From an uncultured Clostridium sp. (GTDB taxonomy: Bacteria; Bacillota_A; Clostridia; Lachnospirales; Lachnospiraceae), in NCBI GenBank assembly GCA_947174825.1, contig CAMWKN010000068.1:1-7443 (forward strand): 7,443 bases of DNA, written 5' to 3'. Below the pieces are notes generated by a model. That model saw only the letters and a program-made list of their open reading frames with translations. It did no database searches and was not told the origin of the DNA. Of this stretch, positions 1 to 5,841 are shown in pieces; position 1 is the stretch's first letter; the number at the start of each line of letters is the position of its first letter. The position numbers and the translations under genes were made by a program.

Positions 1-10
1 AAAATTGGTT

Positions 11-24
11 TGGTTTGCAAACCA
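11..24. repeat. 14-bp perfect palindrome
   Basis: TGGTTTGCAAACCA is identical to its own reverse complement. Perfect dyads of this size in front of a biosynthetic gene are often operators for dimeric regulators, but it does not match the enterobacterial PurR box (core GCAAACGTTTGC) or the Bacillus PurBox as I know them. The right half (17-24) can also pair imperfectly, with one bulge, with TGGTTTTGC at 33-41, so alternative RNA folds are possible. Its role is unknown. Confidence 0.5.
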
Positions 25-72
25 GGTAAAAATGGTTTTGCCAACGGGGGAAATCTTTGACCAAACAGTACT

Positions 73-96
73 TTTGTAGAAACTTATTTCTGCAAA
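73..96 (+). other. Hairpin just upstream of the purM ribosome site
   Basis: TTTGTAGAAA (73-82) pairs with TTTCTGCAAA (87-96) across a CTTA loop, giving ten pairs with one G-U wobble. No T-tract follows, so it is not an intrinsic terminator. It ends only eight bases before the GGAGG of purM and could affect mRNA stability or ribosome access. The function is inferred from position only. Confidence 0.45.
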
Positions 97-115
97 CTAT
101 ATATGGAGGAAAAAC

Positions 116-1144
116 ATGGACTACAAAAATGCAGGTGTTGACATCGAGGCAGGCTACAAAGCAGTGGAATTAATGAAAAAGCACATTGCAGGAACTATGC
201 GCAGTGAAGTTTTGACCGACATAGGTGGTTTTTCCGGTGCATTTTCGATGGATGTATTTAAAACAATGGAGCAACCGACATTAGTGTCTGGTACGGACGG
301 GGTTGGTACCAAACTGAAACTGGCATTTGAAATGGATAAGCATGATACCATAGGCATTGATTGTGTTGCCATGTGTGTCAATGACATTGCCTGTGCTGGT
401 GGAGAACCGTTATTTTTTCTGGACTACATTGCCTGTGGCAAAAACGAACCGGAAAAAATTGCTTCTATCGTATCTGGTGTGGCAGAAGGCTGCAAACAGT
501 CTGGAGCGGCGCTGATTGGTGGAGAGACGGCAGAAATGCCAGGATTTTATCCGGTGGATGAATATGATCTCGCTGGGTTTGCAGTGGGAATCGTAGACCG
601 TAAGCAAATGATTACCGGCAAGACAGTAAAGCCTGGGGATGTATTGGTGGGGATTGCTTCTTCCGGTGTACATAGTAACGGATACTCTCTGGTGCGGAAA
701 GTATTTGATATCAACAGAGAAAGCCTGCACCGGACATTTGAATCTTTGGGAGGTCGTTCCCTGGGTGAGACATTGCTGACTCCTACCGTGATTTATGTAC
801 AGGCATTGCGTACGATCCGGGAAGGCGGTGTAACGATTCGGGGATGCAGTCACATTACCGGAGGCGGTTTTTACGAAAACATTCCGCGAATGCTGCCAGA
901 GGGAACTGCGGCACAGATTCGTACTGACAGTTATGAGATTCCACCGATTTTTGGAATGCTACAACAGGATGGCAATATTGCCAAAGATATGATGTACAAT
1001 ACCTACAATATGGGAATCGGTATGATGCTTGCGGTGGATGCAGCAGATGCCGATCAGACAGTGGCATTAATTGAGAAATCTGGTCAAAAAGCTTATATTG
1101 TGGGAGAGATTATCTCTGGAAATAAAGAAGTAGTTTTACAATAG
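116..1144 (+). CDS. purM: Phosphoribosylformylglycinamidine cyclo-ligase (AIR synthetase)
   Basis: PurM catalyses the ATP-dependent ring closure of FGAM to aminoimidazole ribonucleotide, the fifth step of de novo purine synthesis, in the cytosol. The 342-residue length is usual for the family. Visible signatures are [14 protein letters not shown] (58-71), the metal and nucleotide-binding stretch [11 protein letters not shown] (88-98), [13 protein letters not shown] (133-145), the [12 protein letters not shown] segment near 180-195, and the glycine-rich [15 protein letters not shown] from His246, which lies in the C-terminal AIRS domain. The start is fixed by GGAGG at 105-109, six bases upstream of the ATG. 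It is followed 14 bases after its stop by the preferred purN start, which implies one transcript. Nothing is missing or disrupted. Confidence 0.97.
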   Translation: MDYKNAGVDIEAGYKAVELMKKHIAGTMRSEVLTDIGGFSGAFSMDVFKTMEQPTLVSGTDGVGTKLKLAFEMDKHDTIGIDCVAMCVNDIACAGGEPLFFLDYIACGKNEPEKIASIVSGVAEGCKQSGAALIGGETAEMPGFYPVDEYDLAGFAVGIVDRKQMITGKTVKPGDVLVGIASSGVHSNGYSLVRKVFDINRESLHRTFESLGGRSLGETLLTPTVIYVQALRTIREGGVTIRGCSHITGGGFYENIPRMLPEGTAAQIRTDSYEIPPIFGMLQQDGNIAKDMMYNTYNMGIGMMLAVDAADADQTVALIEKSGQKAYIVGEIISGNKEVVLQ

Positions 1145-1158
1145 GAATGAGGAAAATT

Positions 1159-1797
1159 ATGCAGAAGATTGCAGTTTGTGTGTCAGGTGGAGGTACCAAT
1201 TTACAGGCAATTATTGATGCTGTAGAAAATGGTATCATACATAATACCGAGATTTCAGTAGTGATTAGTAATAAACCAGATGTCTATGCACTGACACGGG
1301 CAAAGGATGCCGGTATTCCAGCGGAATATATTGGTCCCAAAGATTTTCCGGATCGAAAAGCTTTTGGGGAAGCAATGGTAGCAACCTTGCAGAAGTATCA
1401 AATTGATTTGGTGGTACTTGCTGGTTATCTGGTTATTATACCAGAGCAGATGATTTCGGTATATCGGGATCGGATTATCAATATCCATCCATCTCTGATA
1501 CCAGCCCATTGTGGTATGGGATATTATGGGTTAAAAGTACATGAAAGTGTATTGGCAGCCGGGAATAAGGTTACTGGTGCTACGGTACATTTTGTAGACG
1601 AAGAAGCCGATCACGGACCAATTCTCTTGCAAAAGGCTGTGGAGGTTTGTGAGGGAGATACACCAGAAGTTTTGCAGCGCCGGGTTATGGAGCAGGCAGA
1701 ATGGCAGATTCTTCCCCAGGCAATTGAGTTGATTGGGGCTGGACAAGTGGTTATTACAGATGGTATTGCCCATATAAAAGCGTGTAAGAAACTCTAA
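1159..1797 (+). CDS. purN: Phosphoribosylglycinamide formyltransferase (GAR transformylase)
   Basis: PurN transfers the formyl group of 10-formyl-tetrahydrofolate to GAR, giving FGAR, the third step of the pathway. The N-terminal SGGGTNLQAII (9-19) is the phosphate-binding loop, and INIHPSLIPAHCGMGYYG carries Asn108 and His110 of the catalytic triad; Asp151 in EEADHGPILLQ matches the third member (N106, H108 and D144 in E. coli). I place the start at 1159 (212 aa): it has TGAGGA at 1148-1153, with the AGG six bases before the ATG. The in-frame ATG at 1147 would add four residues, but the AGGA before it at 1143-1146 abuts the codon. The loop after HPSL reads IPAHCGMGYYG, a variant I associate with Firmicutes. 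Confidence 0.96.
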   Translation: MQKIAVCVSGGGTNLQAIIDAVENGIIHNTEISVVISNKPDVYALTRAKDAGIPAEYIGPKDFPDRKAFGEAMVATLQKYQIDLVVLAGYLVIIPEQMISVYRDRIINIHPSLIPAHCGMGYYGLKVHESVLAAGNKVTGATVHFVDEEADHGPILLQKAVEVCEGDTPEVLQRRVMEQAEWQILPQAIELIGAGQVVITDGIAHIKACKKL

Positions 1798-1799
1798 TA

Positions 1800-1829
1800 T
1801 CGACGAAACGCAAAAGGGCGTTTCGTCGA
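1800..1829. repeat. Strong stem-loop between purN and purD
   Basis: Arms 1800-1811 and 1818-1829 pair perfectly over 12 bases (core CGACGAAACGC / GCGTTTCGTCG) around a six-base AAAAGG loop. It starts three bases after the purN stop codon. No T-run follows, so it lacks the release half of an intrinsic terminator. It could be an mRNA stability or processing element, a dispersed palindromic repeat, or the remnant of an insertion. Confidence 0.7.
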
Positions 1830-1847
1830 AGAGTTACTAATACGCTG

Positions 1848-1869
1848 GAAAAATGCTGTCGCATTTTTC
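1848..1869 (+). terminator. Weak terminator-like hairpin before purD
   Basis: GAAAAATGC (1848-1856) and GCATTTTTC (1861-1869) form a nine-pair stem with a TGTC loop. The A-tract/T-tract layout resembles an intrinsic terminator or attenuator, but the GC core is short, the T-run lies inside the stem, and the purD ribosome site AGGAGG follows at 1881-1886. It more probably attenuates or stabilises than fully terminates. Together with the preceding stem-loop it fills nearly all of the purN-purD gap. Confidence 0.4.
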
Positions 1870-1892
1870 ATAAATTAGCTAGGAGGACTTGT

Positions 1893-3167
1893 ATGAAAGT
1901 ATTAATTGTAGGAAGTGGTGGACGAGAACATGCGATTGCATGGAGCGTTTCACAGAGCAGCAAAGTTGAGCAGATCTATTGTGCACCAGGCAATGGCGGA
2001 ATTCGTGAGATTGCAGAATGTGTGGACATTGGTGCTATGGAATTTGATAAGCTGGCTGATTTTGCGGAGGAGCAGAAAATTGATCTGACCATCATCGGCA
2101 TGGATGATCCTCTGGTGGGAGGCGTGGTAGACGTATTTGAAGAGAGGGGACTCAGAGTGTTTGGACCTCGGAAGAATGCAGCTATCATCGAGGGATCCAA
2201 GAGTTTTTCTAAGGATTTGATGAAGAAATATAATATTCCAACCTGTCATTATGAGACATTTCATTCTCCAGAGGAAGCATTGATTTATCTGGAAAATTGT
2301 GAATATCCGGTAGTTCTGAAGGCAGACGGACTGGCATTAGGAAAGGGTGTTTTGATCTGTCAGACGCAGTCAGAAGCGGAAGCAGGAATTGCTACTTTGA
2401 TGTTAGATAAACAGTTTGGAGATGCTGGAAATACAGTGGTAATTGAAGATTTCATGACAGGAAGAGAAGCATCTGTGCTCTGCTTTTGTGATGGAACTCA
2501 TATTGCACCGATGACCAGTGCCCAGGATCATAAGCGGGCAAAGGATGGCGACCAGGGACTGAATACTGGTGGTATGGGTACATTCTCGCCAAGTCCATTC
2601 TATACGCCGGAGATTCAAAAGATTTGTGAGGAGCAGATTTATCAGCCTACCATGGATGCCATGAAAGCGGAGGGACGAGACTTTATAGGGATTCTGTTTG
2701 TTGGTTTAATGATGACAGAAGACGGGCCAAAGGTTTTGGAATATAATGCCCGTTTTGGCGATCCGGAAGCGCAGGTGGTATTGCCACGAATGAAGAATGA
2801 TATCATAGATGTGATCAATGCCTGCATTGATGGCAAATTGGATCAGATTAATCTGGAATTTGAAGATAATGCGGCAGTTTGTGTGGTACTGGCTTCCGAT
2901 GGCTATCCGGAACATTATGAAAAAGGAAAGCCAATTACCTTTTCGGAAGATTTTAACAAGCAGGATGGATATTATGCCTTCCATGCGGGAACAAAAGTGG
3001 AAGATGGGGAACTGGTTACAAGCGGTGGTCGTGTGATCGGCATAACCGCAAAAGGGAAAACTTTGCAGCAGGCGAGAGAGAACGCTTATCAGGCAACAAA
3101 GTGGGTTTCCTTTGAAAATAAATATATGAGAAATGACATTGGCAAGGCAATTGATGAGGTAAAATGA
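1893..3167 (+). CDS. purD: Phosphoribosylamine-glycine ligase (GAR synthetase)
   Basis: PurD joins phosphoribosylamine and glycine using ATP, the second step of purine synthesis, and supplies the GAR that PurN formylates. The protein has the ATP-grasp layout: an N-terminal domain opening with GSGGREHAIAW (7-17), a linker near GPRKNAAIIEGSKSF, the ATP-binding VVLKADGLALGKGVLI in the middle, AQDHKRAKDGDQGLNTGGMG near 210-230, and the metal-binding EYNARFGDPEAQ with Glu283 and Asn285. At 424 residues it is full length. AGGAGG at 1881-1886 lies six bases from the ATG. Many related operons run purN-purH-purD; here purH is absent from between them and two stem-loops occupy the gap. glyA, which makes its glycine substrate, lies downstream. 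Confidence 0.97.
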   Translation: MKVLIVGSGGREHAIAWSVSQSSKVEQIYCAPGNGGIREIAECVDIGAMEFDKLADFAEEQKIDLTIIGMDDPLVGGVVDVFEERGLRVFGPRKNAAIIEGSKSFSKDLMKKYNIPTCHYETFHSPEEALIYLENCEYPVVLKADGLALGKGVLICQTQSEAEAGIATLMLDKQFGDAGNTVVIEDFMTGREASVLCFCDGTHIAPMTSAQDHKRAKDGDQGLNTGGMGTFSPSPFYTPEIQKICEEQIYQPTMDAMKAEGRDFIGILFVGLMMTEDGPKVLEYNARFGDPEAQVVLPRMKNDIIDVINACIDGKLDQINLEFEDNAAVCVVLASDGYPEHYEKGKPITFSEDFNKQDGYYAFHAGTKVEDGELVTSGGRVIGITAKGKTLQQARENAYQATKWVSFENKYMRNDIGKAIDEVK

Positions 3168-3295
3168 TATGATTTCATGATTGCGAAAATTGTGTGACAA
3201 GGTAGCAATTGGTGGTATCATTTCAAGAATATATTAAAATATATGAACAAATAAAGTCATCAGCATAAATACTGATGCAGAAATGAGGAGAAATT
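3168..3295 (+). promoter_or_regulatory. Structured gap between purD and glyA
   Basis: No ORF is convincing here. AAATGATA (3162-3169, spanning the purD stop) can pair with TATCATTT (3216-3223), enclosing a second short stem ATTGC/GCAAT (3180-3184 with 3205-3209). An A+T dyad ATATATT-AA-AATATAT lies at 3229-3244. A possible glyA promoter is TTGGTG at 3209-3214 with TATTAA at 3232-3237 and a 17-base spacer, which is only a moderate match. No T-tract terminator is visible, so read-through from purD remains likely. I see no match to the tetrahydrofolate or glycine riboswitch patterns I know. Confidence 0.3.
3258..3277 (+). other. Small hairpin upstream of the glyA ribosome site
   Basis: CATCAG (3258-3263) and CTGATG (3272-3277) form a six-pair stem with an eight-base A+T-rich loop. 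It ends nine bases before AGGAG at 3286-3290. There is no T-run. It is small and may be fortuitous. Confidence 0.35.
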
Positions 3296-4537
3296 ATGTA
3301 TTCATTGGAAGAAGTAGAGCGTTTTGACCCTGAGGTAGCAGCAGCCATGACAGACGAGACTAATCGTCAGAGACAGAATATCGAGCTGATTGCATCAGAG
3401 AACCTGGTAAGTAAGGCAGTGATGGCTGCAATGGGAAGTACACTGACCAATAAGTATGCCGAGGGATATCCGGGAAAAAGATATTATGGTGGCTGTGAAT
3501 ATGTGGATGTGGTAGAGGATCTGGCAAGAGACCGTGCCATGGAGTTATTCCATTGTACCTATGCTAATGTACAGCCTCATTCCGGTGCCCAGGCAAATAT
3601 GACTGTATTTTTTGCATTGATGGAGCCGGGAGATACCTATATGGGTATGAATCTGGATCATGGCGGACATTTGACACATGGAAGTCCGGTTAATATGTCC
3701 GGAAAATATTTTAACTGTGTTCCATATGGTGTGAATGATGATGGTTTCATTGACTATGATGAAGTGGAAAGCATTGCGAAAGAATGCAAGCCAAAGGTGA
3801 TTATTGCCGGAGCCAGTGCTTATGCCAGAAAAATAGATTTTAAGCGTTTTCGTGAGATTGCAGATGCTGTGGGTGCTTATCTGATGGTAGACATGGCTCA
3901 CATTGCTGGACTGGTTGCAGCTGGGGTACATGAAAGTCCGATTCCGTATGCACACGTCACTACTACGACAACCCACAAAACTTTGCGCGGACCTCGTGGT
4001 GGTATGATTCTGTCCAGTGAAGAATTTGCAAAAGAGATTAACTTTAACAAAGCATTATTCCCTGGAATCCAGGGTGGACCGCTGATGCATGTTATTGCAT
4101 CTAAGGCAGTATGTTTTAAGGAAGCATTGGATCCAAGTTTTAAGGAGTATGGACAAAATATTATCAAAAATGCACAAAGTTTGTGCAAAGGATTACAGAA
4201 CAGGGGCATCAAGATCGTATCCGGTGGTACGGATAATCATTTGATGTTGGTAGATCTGGCAGATAAGGGATTGACTGGAAAGGAAGTAGAGAAATGGTTG
4301 GATGCAGCCCATATTACCTGCAACAAAAACACTATTCCAAATGATCCACAGTCACCGTTTGTTACCAGTGGTATCCGTCTGGGAACTGCTGCAGTAACCA
4401 GCCGAGGTTTTAATGAGGCAGATTTGGATCAGGTAGCGGAGGCGATTGCCATGATTATTGATGATCCGGAAGGAAATCGGCAGAAGGCAACAGAGATCGT
4501 AAAGGGATTAACAGACCGTTATCCTTTGTATGAATAA
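3296..4537 (+). CDS. glyA: Serine hydroxymethyltransferase
   Basis: GlyA is a pyridoxal-phosphate enzyme that interconverts serine plus tetrahydrofolate with glycine plus 5,10-methylene-tetrahydrofolate. It is cytosolic and normally dimeric in bacteria. The PLP-binding lysine is Lys228 in [15 protein letters not shown], matching Lys229 of the E. coli enzyme. Other signatures are [11 protein letters not shown] near the N-terminus, [30 protein letters not shown], and [11 protein letters not shown] towards the C-terminus. The length of 413 residues is normal. AGGAG at 3286-3290, five bases before ATG, sets the start. Its position after purD makes sense because it provides both the glycine used by PurD and the one-carbon units used by PurN. 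No defect is visible. Confidence 0.97.
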   Translation: MYSLEEVERFDPEVAAAMTDETNRQRQNIELIASENLVSKAVMAAMGSTLTNKYAEGYPGKRYYGGCEYVDVVEDLARDRAMELFHCTYANVQPHSGAQANMTVFFALMEPGDTYMGMNLDHGGHLTHGSPVNMSGKYFNCVPYGVNDDGFIDYDEVESIAKECKPKVIIAGASAYARKIDFKRFREIADAVGAYLMVDMAHIAGLVAAGVHESPIPYAHVTTTTTHKTLRGPRGGMILSSEEFAKEINFNKALFPGIQGGPLMHVIASKAVCFKEALDPSFKEYGQNIIKNAQSLCKGLQNRGIKIVSGGTDNHLMLVDLADKGLTGKEVEKWLDAAHITCNKNTIPNDPQSPFVTSGIRLGTAAVTSRGFNEADLDQVAEAIAMIIDDPEGNRQKATEIVKGLTDRYPLYE

Positions 4538-4538
4538 A

Positions 4539-4544
4539 TATAAT
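4539..4544 (+). promoter_or_regulatory. Possible -10 box for the zinc-finger gene
   Basis: TATAAT, a perfect -10 hexamer, lies just after the glyA stop codon and 52 bases before the next ATG. The bases 16-18 upstream (around CCGTTA) are a poor -35, and no TGn extension is present. In an A+T-rich gap such a match can be accidental. If real, it would let 4596-7443 be expressed independently of the purine genes. Confidence 0.25.
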
Positions 4545-4595
4545 AATTGGGATTTATGAGGTAGAAGGTATCAAAAAAAGAAATGAGGTGTAATT

Positions 4596-5666
4596 ATGAG
4601 CAACCCTTTTGACAAGGAGTCTTTATCACAACGGGAAAAGGACATTCTGCAGGATGGGGGATGGCAGTGTTCCTTTTGCGCAACGATCAATGCCAACTAT
4701 ATTACGACTTGTGCCTGCAGCCATAACCGGGATGACAGTTACGAAAATCTTCATGGACGTTATGTTCCGAGGGAGGATGAGGAATGGACGGAAGCAGGCA
4801 TTACAGTAGAAGGTCCTGCACAGGCAGTGCCAGCACAGGAGCCAATACAGCCTGTTGCAGAACCAGAGCCAGCATTCCAGCCAGCGCAACCTGTTGCAGC
4901 AGAACCAGAACAACCAGAACCAGCATTTCAACCGGCATCGCCTGTAGTAGAGGCAGAACCAGCGTTTCAGCCAGCATCTTCTGCGCCTACCTTTGAGCCA
5001 GCGCCACCAGCGCCAGAACCAGAACCAGTAGCTCCGCCTGCAGCACCGGAACCAGCAGCTCCACCTGTAACAGAGGAGCCTGTAGCAGTTTCCGCGCCAA
5101 AGGCACCAGTTTCCAATACAAACCGACCAATGGAGGAATATACGGAGTACGAACAGGGTATTCTAAGGGATGGAGGCTGGGAATGTGCTTTTTGTTCCCG
5201 TATCAATGCCAACTATATTACGACTTGTGCCTGTGGACATAGCACAGACGACAGTTATCTCAAGAGACGGGGAAGATATGTGGATCCGGATGGAGAAGAT
5301 CAGGAAGAAGCGGCATCCGAAACTACAGCACAATCTGCATCAACACCTGCCGCTCCGCAGCAGGATGCAACTTCCGCTGAAAAACCGGCAGCGGAAAAAT
5401 CTGGTGCTGAAATGATTACAGAAATTGAGCAAGAGTTGCAGAAAAATGATACACCTACCGCCAGACTGCGTGCTATCCGTAAATTCAAGGATTTGAATAA
5501 AAAAGGATTTATGTCTGCCGAGGAATTGAATCGCAGAATGGATGAATTGATGGGATTTGATGACGAGGAGGACGAGGCAGAGAGTCCAGAAGAAAGTACA
5601 GAGTCCGAGGCAGCCGAAAATAGCAATGATACAAAAGAAGAAGAGGAAGAATTAGAATTGCTTTAA
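4596..5666 (+). CDS. Twin RanBP2-like zinc-finger protein with SHOCT-like C-terminus
   Basis: I do not recognise a named protein. The 356 residues show, in order: a zinc-finger unit (about 10-57; Trp23, Cys25, Cys28, Asn32, Cys39, Cys41, His43); a Pro/Ala/Glu/Gln-rich, probably disordered linker (about 70-180) with EPAFQPA repeated at 91, 108 and 121; a second unit (about 182-229; Trp195, Cys197, Cys200, Asn204, Cys211, Cys213, His215); a Ser/Thr/Ala-rich spacer; a helical region (273-320) with IRKFKDLNKKGFMSAEEL resembling the SHOCT domain; and an acidic Glu/Asp tail. The finger pattern W-x-C-x2-C-x3-N-x6-C-x-C-x-H is close to RanBP2 fingers but one residue shorter between the last two cysteines. 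There is no signal peptide or membrane span, so it is probably cytosolic. The GAGGTG ribosome site fits the start. A binding or adaptor role is inference only. Confidence 0.85.
   Translation: MSNPFDKESLSQREKDILQDGGWQCSFCATINANYITTCACSHNRDDSYENLHGRYVPREDEEWTEAGITVEGPAQAVPAQEPIQPVAEPEPAFQPAQPVAAEPEQPEPAFQPASPVVEAEPAFQPASSAPTFEPAPPAPEPEPVAPPAAPEPAAPPVTEEPVAVSAPKAPVSNTNRPMEEYTEYEQGILRDGGWECAFCSRINANYITTCACGHSTDDSYLKRRGRYVDPDGEDQEEAASETTAQSASTPAAPQQDATSAEKPAAEKSGAEMITEIEQELQKNDTPTARLRAIRKFKDLNKKGFMSAEELNRRMDELMGFDDEEDEAESPEESTESEAAENSNDTKEEEEELELL
4686..4717 (+). repeat. 32-bp direct repeat, copy 1 (first zinc finger)
   Basis: These 32 bases are identical to 5202-5233, 516 bases (172 codons) downstream and in the same frame. 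They encode residues 31 onward of the first finger (INANYITTCAC and surrounding). The flanking bases differ although the flanking protein is similar. Confidence 0.9.
4863..4990 (+). repeat. Imperfect linker repeats encoding EPAFQPA
   Basis: Three related units start at Glu codons 4866, 4917 and 4956, each encoding EPAFQPA followed by a variable Q/S-P-V or S-S-A segment. Spacing is 17 then 13 residues, so the array is imperfect and partly degenerate. This pattern is typical of low-complexity linkers that grow and shrink by slippage or unequal recombination. Confidence 0.7.
5202..5233 (+). repeat. 32-bp direct repeat, copy 2 (second zinc finger)
   Basis: This is the identical partner of 4686-4717, encoding the same stretch of the second zinc finger from residue 203. 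Confidence 0.9.
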
Positions 5667-5694
5667 TAGTCTCTTTTATCAGAAGGAGTGGATC

Positions 5695-5841
5695 ATGTAT
5701 TTGGAAGTCAATGTAACAAAAATCGTGAAATATGTTTGTCTGGCAGGGGTCTCCATTGTGGCAGTGATCTTTGGGGAAAAGGCATTTCAGGCTTACATCC
5801 GAGGAAAACAGCAGGAGGACTGTACAACACATAATCTATGA
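5695..5841 (+). CDS. Small single-span membrane protein, unknown function (48 aa)
   Basis: The protein starts MYLEVNVTKIVKYVCLAGVS and ends CTTHNL. An AAGGAG ribosome site at 5683-5688, six bases before the ATG, is among the best in the window and is the main reason to believe this gene. After a short polar N-terminus, residues about 11-27 form one hydrophobic segment (VKYVCLAGVSIVAVIFG), followed by a charged tail with Lys29, Arg36, Lys38 and Gln/Glu. I see no cleavage site, so a membrane-anchored peptide is likelier than a secreted one. Its TGA (5839-5841) overlaps the topoisomerase ATG (5838-5840) as ATGA, which suggests translational coupling. It lies 28 bases after the zinc-finger gene. 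I recognise no family; a pure coupling leader peptide is an alternative. Confidence 0.7.
   Translation: MYLEVNVTKIVKYVCLAGVSIVAVIFGEKAFQAYIRGKQQEDCTTHNL

Larger units (their letters stand above)
1..115 (+). promoter_or_regulatory. Leader region upstream of purM
   Basis: No recognisable gene is present in this stretch. Two frames stay open from the left edge, ending at TGA 58-60 and TAG 77-79, but neither short peptide resembles a protein end I know. The stretch holds a perfect palindrome (11-24), a hairpin (73-96) and the purM ribosome site GGAGG at 105-109. A TTGACC hexamer at 57-62 could be a -35 box, but no good -10 lies at the right distance, so I do not call a promoter. It may be the intergenic space between purM and an upstream purine gene outside the window, or an operon leader. 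Confidence 0.4.

Noticed and set aside
1..79. Open frames at the left edge ending at 58-60 and 77-79, possibly the tail of an upstream gene.
   Set aside because: Both translations are too short and match no purine-gene C-terminus I recognise, so neither can be called.
410..853. Long open frame on the - strand within purM.
   Set aside because: It lies wholly opposite a clear purM, has no ribosome site I can support and resembles no protein; similar opposite-strand frames in glyA and purD were rejected for the same reason.
1147..1158. Alternative purN start at 1147.
   Set aside because: The only purine-rich sequence before it (1143-1146) abuts the ATG, while the ATG at 1159 has well-spaced TGAGGA and places the SGGGTN loop at the usual distance.
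3168..3295. Tetrahydrofolate or glycine riboswitch before glyA.
   Set aside because: The expected conserved cores are not visible and the gap is short for a glycine tandem aptamer.
4967..5212. - strand frame rich in Gly, Ala and Ser opposite the linker.
   Set aside because: Its composition is simply the reverse complement of the Pro/Ala/Glu-rich linker codons.
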